From: Cellvibrio sp. KY-GH-1
GTDB lineage: Bacteria; Pseudomonadota; Gammaproteobacteria; Pseudomonadales; Cellvibrionaceae
Direction of reading: 5' to 3'
Length of the DNA: 64,000 bases
Assembly: GCF_008806975.1 (NCBI RefSeq)
Contig: NZ_CP031728.1
Location: forward strand, 1,116,001-1,180,000
A program made the position numbers and the translations under genes. Shown here one piece after another: positions 27,410 through 35,998 of this stretch. Under the pieces are notes generated by a model that worked only from the letters and a program-made list of their open reading frames with translations, was not told where the DNA came from and ran no database searches. Every line of letters starts with the position of its first letter. The first letter of the stretch is position 1.

Positions 27410-28114
27410 TTAATTAAACTGTTTTACTTTGCTGGCATCTACTGCGCCAACGCCGGCAAGATTCAAAATTAATGCACCGTTCTCACCGATAGTTACACTG
27501 TTCACATTCGCACTCAGTGAAGTTTTCAGGGCTTCATTTTTACCGTTCTGATCGGCGGTGATTTCAAACTTATATTCACCGGCAGCGGCAGCAGCATCAC
27601 CTGCCTCCCAATCCAGTAATTCGCCATTCACTTCCAAATTTTGTCCATCCCAACGGAAAACCATTTCACCTTGGGAAACCTTGCCCACTGGAATTTTTTG
27701 TACCAGAGCACCGCTCTCGTCATAAATATTCATTTTCAGATTATCGGTTGAATAGGCAAGATCTGCACTTCCTGAAACAATTCCACCTTTGGTTAAAGTG
27801 CTCTTATCTGATTCAACGGTGACACTGCGACCAACCAATGATGATGCTTGCAATGCGTTATTGGACATAAAGCTATTAAACGTTTTGTTTAAACGCTCCA
27901 AACCTTCCACCGAACTGAACTGGGCTAACTGCGCAACAAACTCACTGTTATCTTGCGGACTCAGCGGGTTTTGATTATTCATTTGCGTAATCATCAACTC
28001 CAGAAATGCGGCCTGTCCCAATTCGTTGTTATTTTTTTTGGTTTCAGTTTTCTTGTTGATACTCAGGTTATCAGTAACGCTGGAACTGCTATTAGTGCTG
28101 CCAACAGTAGTCAT
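27410..28114 (-). CDS. flgD: Hook scaffolding/capping protein FlgD
   Basis: 234 aa, normal length. Seen: LGQAAFLELMITQMNNQNPLSPQDNSEFVAQLAQFSSVEGLERL near residues 30-75, the diagnostic FlgD N-terminal region, and a C-terminal FlgD Ig-like part (LKMNIYDESGALVQKIPVG, MVFRWDGQN). FlgD caps the growing hook and is discarded. It is 19 bases after flgC. Confidence 0.95.
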   Translation of the reverse strand: MTTVGSTNSSSSVTDNLSINKKTETKKNNNELGQAAFLELMITQMNNQNPLSPQDNSEFVAQLAQFSSVEGLERLNKTFNSFMSNNALQASSLVGRSVTVESDKSTLTKGGIVSGSADLAYSTDNLKMNIYDESGALVQKIPVGKVSQGEMVFRWDGQNLEVNGELLDWEAGDAAAAAGEYKFEITADQNGKNEALKTSLSANVNSVTIGENGALILNLAGVGAVDASKVKQFN

Positions 28115-28133
28115 AATCTTTCTCCCTCGCTAA

Positions 28134-28583
28134 TTACTGACCCAAGGTCAATACACGTTGAACCATTTGCTTGGCCGAATTCATCACTTCAACATTCATT
28201 TGAAATGCTCGTGATGACGCAATCATATTGGCCATTTCTTCCACCGGATTTACATTCGGGTAGTACACATAACCTTGTTCATCGGCCTTTGGGTGATCCG
28301 GCTCGTAACGGCGTTGCAGCGGCGCATCACTTTCTACGATGCCCAGCACTTGCACGCCAGCGGCAGCATCCACTTCATTGTCACTGTAAGTGCCTTCAAC
28401 AACACTATCGCGCATTGCCTGTTGTTGAATTGCCGCAAACACTGGCTGACGACTGCGATAAACTTCATTTACACTGGAACTGGCAGATTGCGCATTTGCC
28501 AAGTTGCTGGCTGTGGTGTTCAAGCGCAAACTTTGCGCGTTCATACCAGTACCAGCGATATCAAAAATATTTCCAAGTGCCAT
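28134..28583 (-). CDS. flgC: Proximal rod protein FlgC
   Basis: 149 aa. N-terminal MALGNIFDIAGTGMNAQSLRLNTTASNLANAQS and C-terminal VNPVEEMANMIASSRAFQMNVEVMNSAKQMVQRVLTLGQ are the FlgC signatures. The ATG at 28583 is preferred to a GTG six bases upstream, because MALGNIF is the usual start. It follows flgB by 29 bases. Confidence 0.95.
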   Translation of the reverse strand: MALGNIFDIAGTGMNAQSLRLNTTASNLANAQSASSSVNEVYRSRQPVFAAIQQQAMRDSVVEGTYSDNEVDAAAGVQVLGIVESDAPLQRRYEPDHPKADEQGYVYYPNVNPVEEMANMIASSRAFQMNVEVMNSAKQMVQRVLTLGQ

Positions 28584-28612
28584 GATCACTTACCCATGTG
28601 GTTCCGATTAAA

Positions 28613-29014
28613 TTATTCACCGCGAATTGCGCTACGCAATCCGGTAAATTTGCTATTCAAAAATTGAAAACTGGCTTGAAATGCCAACGCGTTTTTCATG
28701 TACTCAGCATGTTCAATTTGATCTTCCACCGTATTTCCATCAATCGAAGGTTGCTGTGGTGTGCGATACAACACATCACCTTCAACGGCATCAAACCCTT
28801 GTGCCTCGATATGGCGGTCCTGGGTAGTAGACATATCAAACCCCTGCGACGAATTCATTTTTTGTTGCAGGGCTTGCTTAAAATCGAGATCTTTAGCCTT
28901 GAAATTTGGGGTGTCGATATTGGCCAGGTTATTAGCTAATACCGATGCGCGCTCAGAGCGAAAGTGCAGCGCCGTTTCGTGAATTCCCAAGGCTTTATCG
29001 AACGAGATAGACAT
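28613..29014 (-). CDS. flgB: Proximal rod protein FlgB
   Basis: 133 aa. Seen: MSISFDKALGIHETALHFRSERASVLANNLANIDTPNFKAKDLDF, the family start (ATG at 29014), and the C-terminal NTVEDQIEHAEYMKNALAFQASFQFLNSKFTGLRSAIRGE. First gene of the flgBCDEFGHIJKL run. A strong sigma-54 promoter stands ~70 bases upstream at 29082-29097. Confidence 0.95.
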   Translation of the reverse strand: MSISFDKALGIHETALHFRSERASVLANNLANIDTPNFKAKDLDFKQALQQKMNSSQGFDMSTTQDRHIEAQGFDAVEGDVLYRTPQQPSIDGNTVEDQIEHAEYMKNALAFQASFQFLNSKFTGLRSAIRGE

Positions 29015-29081
29015 AATCAGCAACCCGGTGATTGGTAGGTGGCAAATTGGATCAGCCACTTTTTACGGTTACCAACACCAA

Positions 29082-29097
29082 AGCAACCCCTGTGCCA
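29082..29097 (-). promoter_or_regulatory. Sigma-54 promoter of flgBCDEFGHIJ(KL)
   Basis: The minus strand reads TGGCACAGGGGTTGCT, with perfect -24 TGGCAC and -12 TTGC elements and exact GG-N10-GC spacing. It lies ~70 bases before flgB. Confidence 0.85.
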
Positions 29098-29234
29098 ACG
29101 GCCAAAAAATTCTCTATCCATATGATTTACATAGTTTTTTTATTATCGCCAAGCGGTTCTTCAAAAAGCGGCAAAGGCAAAGCGGCAAAGGATTTCCGCT
29201 CCGACTTCCGCGCTATTGCAGAAAAGACCCATAA

Positions 29235-29263
29235 ACAAAAATGCCCGCAAAGTGCGGGCATTT
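29235..29263 (-). terminator. Rho-independent terminator of cheV-cheR
   Basis: ATGCCCGC / GCGGGCAT with a 5-base loop, followed on the minus strand by TTTTTGTTT. It lies ~20 bases after the cheR stop and separates it from the flgB promoter. Confidence 0.85.
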
Positions 29264-29283
29264 CAGCGTGTAAGACGGGCAGA

Positions 29284-30162
29284 TTAAATTGCCTTGTAGA
29301 GAATTCCCGGTTCGCAGCGCACCATTTCAAATAGATCCGCTGCGCCCGCCAAACCTTCAGAGGAACCAAGGAATAATAAGCCCTGCGGCTTTAGTGATGC
29401 GTGAATTTTTTGCAGAATCTGCCGCTTTAAATCGGCATTGAAATAGATCAACACATTACGGCAAAACACAATGTCAAACTTGCCGAGACTCGCGTAGGAA
29501 TCCATTAAATTGAGTGAGCGGAAATCAATTCGCTCTTTCACAAACCCCTTTACCCGCCACATTGTCGGGATGGGATTGTCAAAATAGCGCTCCAAACGAT
29601 CTGCCGATAAACCACGCATAACTGACAACTTATCGTATTCCCCACGCTTTGCCTGATCCAAAACGGTCGAGGATAAATCCGTTGCTACAATTTGCACAGC
29701 GCGTGGCAAATTGCCCATAGCCTGACGCTTATATTCCTCCACCATCATGCTAATCGAATAAGGCTCTTGCCCGGAAGAACAGGCAGCCGACCAAACGCGA
29801 ATAGGTCCAAACATACGATTGTTGGGCGCCATTAATTGCGGGAGCAGCGTATTTTTTAAATGATCGTAGGGATAATTATCGCGAAACCAGAAGGTTTCGT
29901 TGGTGGTCATCGAATCAACGACCTGGTCCTTTAATTTACGATTAAAGCCTTGTTTAAGTACCTTAACCAACTCGCCAAAGGAAGCAATATTATTTTCTTC
30001 CAGGATACGACGAATCCGATTGGTCACCAGGTACTGTTTGTTGTCACCCAGGGAAATCCCGCAGGCATCTTCAAGGAACTGACGAAATTGATCAAACTCT
30101 TGCTGATCCAGATTATCTCGACCAGCGACAGGTTTAGTAAAAGGCGAATCTTTATTAATCAT
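29284..30162 (-). CDS. cheR: Chemotaxis protein methyltransferase CheR
   Basis: 292 aa cytoplasmic enzyme that methylates glutamates of chemoreceptors with SAM. Seen: an N-terminal helical CheR_N part (EFDQFRQFLEDACGISL, residues ~25-40), TTNETFWFRDNYPYDHL, WSAACSSGQEPYSISMM (SAM motif I), VATDLSSTVLDQAKRG, and the C-terminal FDIVFCRNVLIYFNADLKRQIL with FLGSSEGL. It lies 46 bases after cheV and just before the flgB operon, the arrangement known in Vibrio and Pseudomonas. Confidence 0.96.
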   Translation of the reverse strand: MINKDSPFTKPVAGRDNLDQQEFDQFRQFLEDACGISLGDNKQYLVTNRIRRILEENNIASFGELVKVLKQGFNRKLKDQVVDSMTTNETFWFRDNYPYDHLKNTLLPQLMAPNNRMFGPIRVWSAACSSGQEPYSISMMVEEYKRQAMGNLPRAVQIVATDLSSTVLDQAKRGEYDKLSVMRGLSADRLERYFDNPIPTMWRVKGFVKERIDFRSLNLMDSYASLGKFDIVFCRNVLIYFNADLKRQILQKIHASLKPQGLLFLGSSEGLAGAADLFEMVRCEPGILYKAI

Positions 30163-30208
30163 AACTACTCAACGCAACTCATAACCGCACTCCCCTGCGC
30201 TATTTCCA

Positions 30209-31165
30209 TCAAGCCTGCTCGGGCGGCAGGAGGCTCTCACCAGTGATCGCCAGAACGCGATCATTCACGCGTTTAGCCAACTCGTCGGGGTGGAATTTTG
30301 CCAAAAAGTCATCCGCACCCACTTTACGCACCATAGCTTCATTAAACACACCGCTTAACGATGTATGCAAAACAATATGCAGGTTTTTAAGTTGCGGATG
30401 ATTGCGAACTTCCGCCGTAAAGGTGTAACCATCCATTTCCGGCATCTCGATATCACAAATAATCATGATGAGCTCGGCGTAAGGATCTTTACCCTCTTTC
30501 ATTAAATCCTGCAGGTAGTTGAATCCCTCTGCACCATCTTTCTTCAAGGTGGTACGAATTCCCATGCCCTCCACCACACGCTGGATTTGTTTACGTGCAA
30601 TGGTGGAGTCATCAATGATCAACACATGTTTTTGCACTACGCGATCAGCAATGCCGTCTTCAATAACACCTGCACTGACTTCTTCGCGAGGAGGGGCAAC
30701 CTCGGCAAGAATTTTCTCGACGTCGATAATTTCCACCAACTGGCCATCAACTTGAGTAACCGCGGTCAGGTAATGCTCCTTACCGGCACCTTTGGGTGGC
30801 GGGTGAATATCACCCCAGTTCATATTCACGATACGTTCGACCGAGCGAACCAAAAAGCCTTGGGCCGTACGATTGTACTCAGTGATGATGACAAAGCAGC
30901 TTTCAATATCTGGCAACTCGCGGCGACCAATTGCCAGGTTCATATCCATAATCGGCAAGGTTCCGCCGCGAATATGGGCCACCCCACGTACAACCGAACT
31001 ACGTCCCGGAATCGCGTTCAATTGGGGACACTGCAAGACTTCTTTCACCTTGAAAACATTGATGCCATATAACTGCTGGCCACCAAGGCGAAACAACAGG
31101 AGTTCAAGACGGTTTTGACCAACCAGCTGGGTGCGCTGATTGACACTATCCATTACGCCGGCCAT
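30209..31165 (-). CDS. cheV: Chemotaxis protein CheV (CheW-receiver fusion)
   Basis: 318 aa. N-terminal CheW-like coupling domain (~12-165; RLELLLFRLGGQQLYGINVFKVKEVL, GVAHIRGGTLPIMDMNLAIG) fused to a receiver domain (~180-305; KHVLIIDDSTIARKQI, ELIMIICDIEMPEMDGYTF with the phosphoacceptor Asp, and HTSLSG). It couples receptors to CheA and its phosphorylation aids adaptation. It is transcribed divergently from flgA. Confidence 0.95.
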   Translation of the reverse strand: MAGVMDSVNQRTQLVGQNRLELLLFRLGGQQLYGINVFKVKEVLQCPQLNAIPGRSSVVRGVAHIRGGTLPIMDMNLAIGRRELPDIESCFVIITEYNRTAQGFLVRSVERIVNMNWGDIHPPPKGAGKEHYLTAVTQVDGQLVEIIDVEKILAEVAPPREEVSAGVIEDGIADRVVQKHVLIIDDSTIARKQIQRVVEGMGIRTTLKKDGAEGFNYLQDLMKEGKDPYAELIMIICDIEMPEMDGYTFTAEVRNHPQLKNLHIVLHTSLSGVFNEAMVRKVGADDFLAKFHPDELAKRVNDRVLAITGESLLPPEQA

Positions 31166-31232
31166 GCAATTACCTCATTCTTATCCAGTCGCTTTTATAC
31201 GGAAGACCAACCTGCATCAGCCGTCAGGATCA

Positions 31233-31248
31233 CGGCATGGTATTTGCT
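31233..31248 (+). promoter_or_regulatory. Sigma-54 promoter of flgA
   Basis: CGGCATGGTATTTGCT: GG and GC are 10 bases apart and the -12 TTGC is perfect, with two mismatches at -24. It is ~105 bases upstream of the flgA ATG. Confidence 0.6.
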
Positions 31249-31320
31249 TTGGTGCTAGTAAAACTGGTTAGCGGCAAAAAAGTGTCAGACTTTAGTCGTT
31301 AACCACTCGATTTCGGCTGA

Positions 31321-31342
31321 CCTCAAGTTCATAAACTTGAGG
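31321..31342 (+). promoter_or_regulatory. Inverted repeat at the flgA ribosome binding region
   Basis: CCTCAAGTT-CATA-AACTTGAGG, a perfect 9-base stem with a 4-base loop. Its 3' arm contains GAGG, which begins the purine-rich GAGGATAGGA preceding the flgA ATG at 31355. In RNA it could partly hide the ribosome binding site; in DNA it could be a regulator site. Confidence 0.5.
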
Positions 31343-31354
31343 ATAGGACAAAAT

Positions 31355-32145
31355 ATGGAACTTCCTAGTTTTTATAGAACTTTCGCGAAGAATATTTTGC
31401 GCCAAAGAACATCATTCCCAGTAAATGCTCAAAAGCCCCTCAAATCGCTAAACATTTGTGCTTTTACGCTGTTTTTAGGGGTTTCTTGTCCCTGGGGTCA
31501 GAGTTACGCATCCGGTTTGTATAGCCAACTTCAGTTAAAGCAGGATGCAGCCAATTTTCTGGCGGAGGAATACGGAAGAACCGTCCATGAACGCATAGAT
31601 ATCAATGTTGGCAACCTCGATGATCGGTTACGTCTAGCGCAATGCCCAACGCCAGTGAAGTTTAATGCTCAGGATCAATCCGGCCTGGGCGGCAACATCA
31701 GTGTGAAAGCCCAATGCGTTGGGCAAATTGCCTGGACCGTACACATTCCAGCGCAAGTGATGATTTATCGGGAAATTCCCGTCGCCGCCATGGATATACC
31801 CCGCGGCCAATCCATCTCCGGCTCACACCTGACGAGCGCACTGGTCAATGTCAGCAGTATTCGCCAAGGGTTCGCAGATACCCCCAAGCCATCGTTGGCC
31901 GGGAAGCAAAACGCAACATCGGCAAAGGCGAAGTGTTCAAAACCAATCAAATGGATTCCCCCACTACTGTGAGACGGGGCGAGGTGGTGATGCTCGAATC
32001 CATCGCGGGCGCCATTAAAGTCAGCAGTTCAGGTACCGCGATGAGCGACGGTCGCTTGGGGCAAAAAATCCGGGTAAAAAACAGCTCGTCGGAAAGAGTT
32101 ATATCGGGAATCGTAAAAGGTCAGGGCCTAGTCCAGACACTCTGA
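31355..32145 (+). pseudogene. flgA: flgA (P-ring assembly chaperone), interrupted by a -1 frameshift
   Basis: FlgA is a periplasmic chaperone for FlgI. The first frame (31355 to ~31885) gives a signal-peptide-like start (LNICAFTLFLGVSCPWGQSYA) and the FlgA N-terminal SAF-like region (IDINVGNLDDRLRLAQCPTP; YREIPVAAMDIPRGQSI). In that frame the end is unlike FlgA and stops near 31972. The typical C-terminus (AIVGREAKRNIGKGEVF, RRGEVVMLESIAGAIKVSSSG, LGQKIRVKNSSSERVISGIV) continues in another frame to 32145. The join lies at the run CCCCC (31881-31885). One more C would restore D-T-P-Q-A-I-V-G-R and a ~263 aa protein. It may be a sequencing or assembly error, a recent mutation, or -1 slippage on ACCCCCA. 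The flagellar genes around it look intact. Confidence 0.85.
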
Positions 32146-32195
32146 TTGGACTAGACACAGACTACACGCAGATGAAAGATTTTTTAAAATATTGC

Positions 32196-32222
32196 TAAAG
32201 TTAAGCGGACTACCGCCGATAA
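32196..32222 (+). promoter_or_regulatory. Sigma-28 (FliA) promoter of flgMN
   Basis: TAAAGTTA, 11-base spacer, then a perfect GCCGATAA. It is ~100 bases before flgM, as expected for the late promoter that lets FlgM control its own sigma factor. Confidence 0.9.
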
Positions 32223-32231
32223 ACTGGCTAG

Positions 32232-32279
32232 GGAGGCTCCAATCAGAGCCTTCCACGGTGTCCCGACATAGCAACCGTG
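32232..32279 (+). promoter_or_regulatory. Hairpin-rich flgM leader
   Basis: Two inverted repeats lie downstream of the sigma-28 promoter: GGAGGCTC / GAGCCTTCC with one bulge (32232-32254) and CACGGT / ACCGTG (32254-32279). They would form structure in the flgM 5' leader. No known riboswitch was recognised. Confidence 0.35.
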
Positions 32280-32322
32280 ACATTTTTGTACAAATCGCCA
32301 CACGGCGAACAGGGGAAAACAA

Positions 32323-32634
32323 ATGAACTTTAACACCAACAATTCACTGGACTCCGTGAGTGCCAAAAGCACTCGAAGCAAGCCCAGCACTAGCAGTGCT
32401 CCAGAAGCCAAGGCGCCTGCCAGTACTCCAGCACCAAGCGGCAACGCTGGTGATCAGGTAGTACTCAGTCAGGAAGCACAAACTCTGGGTCGCTTGCAAA
32501 GCAAGATCGACAGTGCGCCAGATGTAAACCTGGACAAAGTGGCAGAAATTCGCCGTGCAATTGCCGAGGGGCGTTTCGAAATTAACCCTGAACGCATCGC
32601 AGAAAACATGTTGAATCAGGATTTGTTGGGTTAA
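32323..32634 (+). CDS. flgM: Anti-sigma-28 factor FlgM
   Basis: 103 aa. The N-terminal half is a disordered, Ser/Ala/Pro-rich stretch. The C-terminal part has DQVVLSQEAQTLGRLQSKIDSAPDVNLDKVAEIRRAIAEGRFEINPERIAENML, the FlgM sigma-binding signature. FlgM holds FliA inactive until the hook is finished and FlgM is secreted. It is preceded by a sigma-28 promoter and followed by flgN. Confidence 0.96.
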   Translation: MNFNTNNSLDSVSAKSTRSKPSTSSAPEAKAPASTPAPSGNAGDQVVLSQEAQTLGRLQSKIDSAPDVNLDKVAEIRRAIAEGRFEINPERIAENMLNQDLLG

Positions 32635-32734
32635 ATCGAAAAGTTTAAAACCGTTTTATTGACCGAATGGTGGCAGACAGGTTCTTCCCCGGCACCTGGC
32701 TATCACCCTTCATCGACACACAAAAGAGGTTGCT

Positions 32735-33211
32735 ATGTCTCTTGATATTACCGCACTGCGCCAAATGCTCGCGCAGGATTCCGCCGCACTCACTCAACTC
32801 AAGCAACTACTTGCCAACGAGCGCGAACTGCTTGAACAACGCAAACAAGAAGGCTTGCAAGAGATCATTGAGCGCAAAGCAGCAGTTATCGATCATTTAA
32901 ATAACAGCGCCAGAATTCGCAACCAAATACTCAACGCACTAGGTCTATCAACCAATGCCAGCGGCTGGGATACCTTCTTACAGCGCAATACGGCTACCCT
33001 ACCCCTACGCGACGAGTGGAAAAACCTGGTAAGCGATTTTGAAGAATGCCAAAAAATGAACGACGTGAATGGCAAGATGATTGCTCGTTCCCAGCAAACG
33101 CTCAATCATTTACTGAACCTGCTGCGCGGTAAAGTTGCTGCACCCTCGCTCTACACGGCAAAAGGCACGCAAACCCAACACTCCTCGTCATATACCGTAG
33201 CCAAAGCGTAA
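32735..33211 (+). CDS. flgN: FlgN-type export chaperone
   Basis: 158 aa, helical, with LRQMLAQDSAALTQLKQLLANERELLEQRKQEGLQEIIERKAAVIDHL near the N-terminus, the FlgN pattern. A second helical part contains LVSDFEECQKMNDVNGKMIARSQQTLNHLLNLLRG. FlgN keeps FlgK and FlgL ready for export. AGAGG precedes the ATG. It lies 100 bases after flgM, probably in the same unit, and ends before a clear terminator. Confidence 0.92.
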   Translation: MSLDITALRQMLAQDSAALTQLKQLLANERELLEQRKQEGLQEIIERKAAVIDHLNNSARIRNQILNALGLSTNASGWDTFLQRNTATLPLRDEWKNLVSDFEECQKMNDVNGKMIARSQQTLNHLLNLLRGKVAAPSLYTAKGTQTQHSSSYTVAKA

Positions 33212-33231
33212 CGACTCCGGCATCCAACTCA

Positions 33232-33267
33232 GCACCGCACCTCCCGTGCGGTGCACCTTTCTTCTTC
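33232..33267 (+). terminator. Rho-independent terminator after flgMN
   Basis: GCACCGCAC / GTGCGGTGC, perfect 9-base stem with a 5-base loop, followed by CTTTCTTCTT. It lies ~20 bases after the flgN stop. Confidence 0.75.
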
Positions 33268-33651
33268 AAATTGCTATTAGCGATTAATTACGCATCGCGT
33301 GGAGCTATTCCGTATTGATGTTGTCGTCGTGAAGCGAGGCGGAATCACCAGCGAATGGGCTGATATTGCTGCGGAAAAACCGCTCAAAAGCTCTGGAAAC
33401 GGATCATATCCAGCTCAGACAAAACCCACGTTGTTTTTGAAGGCGATTCTTTCCGACAGAGCGTTCGATAGTTTTATGCGAATGGCGACCGGCACCACGC
33501 AGAAATATTGATATTCAAGCGGGGAACTTTAGTGAAGCGTTAACAATGAAGGGCAACAATTTTTGTTAGCACGTCGCTAATTTTAAAAACTCGATTTCTT
33601 GAATTGCCGTTATTACTTGAAACCGCGTTATTTTTATAAATGGGTTCAAAC
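33268..33651. other. Intergenic stretch between flgN and the xylanase gene
   Basis: About 380 bases between the flgN terminator and the xylanase terminator. A 70-codon open frame at 33299-33511 has no family resemblance and no good ribosome binding site. I see nothing else to name. Confidence 0.5.
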
Positions 33652-33687
33652 AGCAAACCATGCAACTAAGCCGTTGCATGGTTTGCT
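33652..33687 (-). terminator. Strong hairpin after the xylanase gene
   Basis: AGCAAACCATGCAAC / GTTGCATGGTTTGCT, a perfect 15-base stem with a 6-base loop, ~50 bases past the xylanase stop. The T run after it on the minus strand is short, so it may stabilise mRNA as much as terminate. Confidence 0.6.
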
Positions 33688-33738
33688 ATTGATTGCACAA
33701 TAAATATTGGGCGTAACCCACCAAACATAGTCGTAGGG

Positions 33739-35466
33739 TTATTGGCAAACACTGCCGGTAATTGCAGGCACTTGTGCTGTACCCGCATTTTTAGTGCCTT
33801 GGAACCCAAACTCAACCGTTTGCCCCGGCTGAATTGAAGAGTTCCAACTCAAACCGCTCGCCGAATAAGGATTACTACCAGAGAGATTGGCATTCCACGA
33901 ACCGGTAATACGCGTAGCATCGGTGTAATTCCAATTTACACTCCAACTGTTAATCGCATTAGTTCCATTATTTTTAATACGAATCGCAGCGGTATATCCA
34001 TTCCCCCAATCGCTAGTCACCACATAACTACAATTTGCATTGTTGCTTGCTGGGGAAGAGCTGCGGCTAGAAGAACTGCTACTGGAAGAACGAGGAGCAG
34101 AAGAAATAACGGAAGAAGCAATGCTGGAAGCGCTTGAGCGAATCACGCTGGAGGACGTCGAGCTTCTGGAAGAAGTGCTAGGTGCTACAGAACTTTTGGA
34201 TGATGAACTGGAAACACTAGACGCCGCAGTGCCTTCGCTGACGAATGTAGTAACGCTTTGTGGCTCAACTATTACGGTTGCCGTGCCATTATTTACCTTG
34301 GTCGTACCGCCGTACCCAACGTTAAGGGTTGCTGAGGTACTGTATTTAACAAGATTCCCTACGCTGGCGTTTTGCAACGTGAGATTAAGGCTGCGCGATG
34401 AAGTACCTGTGTTAACGACGACCATTACAATCTTGTTGTCCGGGCCTTTAAAGGCGGTAACCGCCACATCTGAATATGGCTTCTCAGTCGCACCTATGCG
34501 CTTGAAACCCGGACGAACATAACGGGCGTACTGCGCCATGATATGGCCGCGCTTACTCACTTGTCCGTTTTCCTTAATAAAGCTGTAAGAGCGGCGAATG
34601 TACCACCAGATGTAGGCGTTGAAATTTGCGGCCATACTGCGATGCAACTCGGTACCTACATCCAACGCGAGCGGCCACACATCCGCATCATTTTTGCTAT
34701 CAGTGTAATGTTCGGTCATCCATACTTCTTTACCCTTGGCGCGCGCCAATGGGTAATCCTGCGGGACAGCGCCATAAAGGTGTCCGGCAATAATATCCGC
34801 ATGCTGAACGGCGGTTGCACTGTTCAAAACCGGATCAGTGAACCGCTTTGCAAAACCCACAGACTCACCGACAGTTACCTTCAGGTTTGAACCGAAGCGA
34901 GCGCCTTCCGAATTTAAAAAGCTTACGAAATCATCACCAGACCAGTCTGCAGACTCATAGTCCGGGTGCCAATCCGGTTCGTTTTGAACAGATACGGTAT
35001 ACAGTGGGGCTCCGTTGCGCGACATGAAATCCGCAAAGTTTAAAAGATGAGTCGCGTACTCATCGTAATATTCCGGCTTAAGCTTTCCTCCATTGATCAG
35101 ACTATTGTTGGTCTTCATGTAGGCCGGTGGTGACCAAGGCGTAGCCAATAGTTTGGCACCCAGCTGCCGTGCGCGAACAGCCGATGTGACTTGTTGGTTC
35201 CAGTTCGCGGAGTTTGGGTCAATCCGCAGGCGCATGATGCTCAGGCCCAGCTGACCTTCCCCGTTACCGAACGCGGTTTCAATTTGAGAGGCGGTTAAAT
35301 CGCCAATCCAACCTACGCCATTCATCCCGCCAAACCCGGTAATGGTTTGATACTCGGTAGACGCGTTAACACTTACCGATTGAGCTATTGCCTCGGAGCA
35401 AGCGAAACAAGCTCCGGCAATCGATAAAAGCAAAGCCTTGTAGATACCACTTTTATTGTTATTCAT
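33739..35466 (-). CDS. Secreted GH30 subfamily 8 glucuronoxylanase with CBM2
   Basis: 575 aa extracellular enzyme. Parts: Sec signal peptide (~1-28, ending SEAIAQ); GH30 catalytic domain (~30-415) starting [15 protein letters not shown], with acid/base Glu in [14 protein letters not shown] and nucleophile Glu in [10 protein letters not shown]; a Ser-rich linker (~417-480); and a C-terminal CBM2 (~482-575, Cys near each end, [30 protein letters not shown]). The segment [14 protein letters not shown] matches the loop that binds the methylglucuronate side group in GH30_8 enzymes, so glucuronoxylan is the likely substrate (EC 3.2.1.136). CBM2 binds cellulose or xylan. The poly-Ser linker is typical of Cellvibrio. 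Not part of the flagellar locus. Confidence 0.92.
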   Translation of the reverse strand: MNNNKSGIYKALLLSIAGACFACSEAIAQSVSVNASTEYQTITGFGGMNGVGWIGDLTASQIETAFGNGEGQLGLSIMRLRIDPNSANWNQQVTSAVRARQLGAKLLATPWSPPAYMKTNNSLINGGKLKPEYYDEYATHLLNFADFMSRNGAPLYTVSVQNEPDWHPDYESADWSGDDFVSFLNSEGARFGSNLKVTVGESVGFAKRFTDPVLNSATAVQHADIIAGHLYGAVPQDYPLARAKGKEVWMTEHYTDSKNDADVWPLALDVGTELHRSMAANFNAYIWWYIRRSYSFIKENGQVSKRGHIMAQYARYVRPGFKRIGATEKPYSDVAVTAFKGPDNKIVMVVVNTGTSSRSLNLTLQNASVGNLVKYSTSATLNVGYGGTTKVNNGTATVIVEPQSVTTFVSEGTAASSVSSSSSKSSVAPSTSSRSSTSSSVIRSSASSIASSVISSAPRSSSSSSSSRSSSPASNNANCSYVVTSDWGNGYTAAIRIKNNGTNAINSWSVNWNYTDATRITGSWNANLSGSNPYSASGLSWNSSIQPGQTVEFGFQGTKNAGTAQVPAITGSVCQ

Positions 35467-35904
35467 GGTTAAGTCCTAGAGATAATCGTCAGGATTAGAG
35501 TCGTTGTTTAGGCTTCGGAACCTTTTAGAATCAAGGAGGGTTGTGTTATTGAAGCCGGTGCGAAAGTAGCAAAATCAAGGCGATGGAATTGGTAGAATTC
35601 CGTGGAATTCTTTTAGACTGTAAATAGTTAAAGTTTTTTTGCAGATTTTTCGTAGAGGTTTTGTCGATTAAACCCGATAATGTGAGTGAGTTCACCCAAG
35701 GAACTACCACATAAAAGTAACTGAGATCACTTGCCACTTAATAGATGTTTATCGTCTGCCCGCTGCCCTTCGTAAAAACTCGAACCCAGGCACTGATCAA
35801 TTTTCACCCTCCGCGGGAATCCCCAACCTTCGTGACCCAATAGATTTAAAAGCGCTTAAGAAATTGGTTCTTTACGTGAAATTTTGAATATAATGCGCGG
35901 CGAC
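35467..35904. other. Upstream region of the xylanase gene with a palindrome
   Basis: 438 bases without a gene, holding the xylanase leader and promoter region and the tRNA promoter. A perfect inverted repeat, AGAATTCC-GT-GGAATTCT, lies at 35594-35611, about 130 bases before the xylanase ATG, with a partial extra half-site (GGAATT) at 35585-35590. It may be an operator for substrate-dependent control. Nothing else was recognised. Confidence 0.45.
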
Positions 35905-35980
35905 GTCCCTGTAGTTTAATCGGATAGAACGTATGCCTCCTAAGCGTATGATGTGGGTTCGATTCCCGCCGGGGACGCCA
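35905..35980 (+). tRNA. tRNA-Arg (CCT anticodon)
   Basis: 76 bases. Acceptor GTCCCTG pairs with CGGGGAC and CCA is encoded. The anticodon stem TATGC/GCGTA closes the loop CTCCTAA with anticodon CCT, reading AGG. The T arm contains GGTTCGATTCC. It is a single tRNA between the xylanase and methyltransferase genes. No duplicated 3' end of this tRNA was noticed nearby, so there is no sign of an integrated element. Confidence 0.95.
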
Positions 35981-35998
35981 TTTAAACAGCGTATAAAC

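Noticed and set aside
31255..31275. TGACAC...TTTGC on the minus strand considered as a sigma-54 promoter for cheV
   Set aside because: The spacing between the two elements is one base short and the -24 GG is lost.
33299..33511. 70-codon open frame on the plus strand between flgN and the xylanase gene
   Set aside because: No family resemblance, poor start context, and no conserved motif.
34040..34260. Repetitive AGC/AGA-rich tract considered as a microsatellite
   Set aside because: It encodes the poly-serine linker of the xylanase, so coding constraint explains it.
35905..35980. tRNA-Arg considered as an integration site of a genomic island
   Set aside because: No duplicated 3' tRNA end, integrase or change of gene character was noticed on either side.
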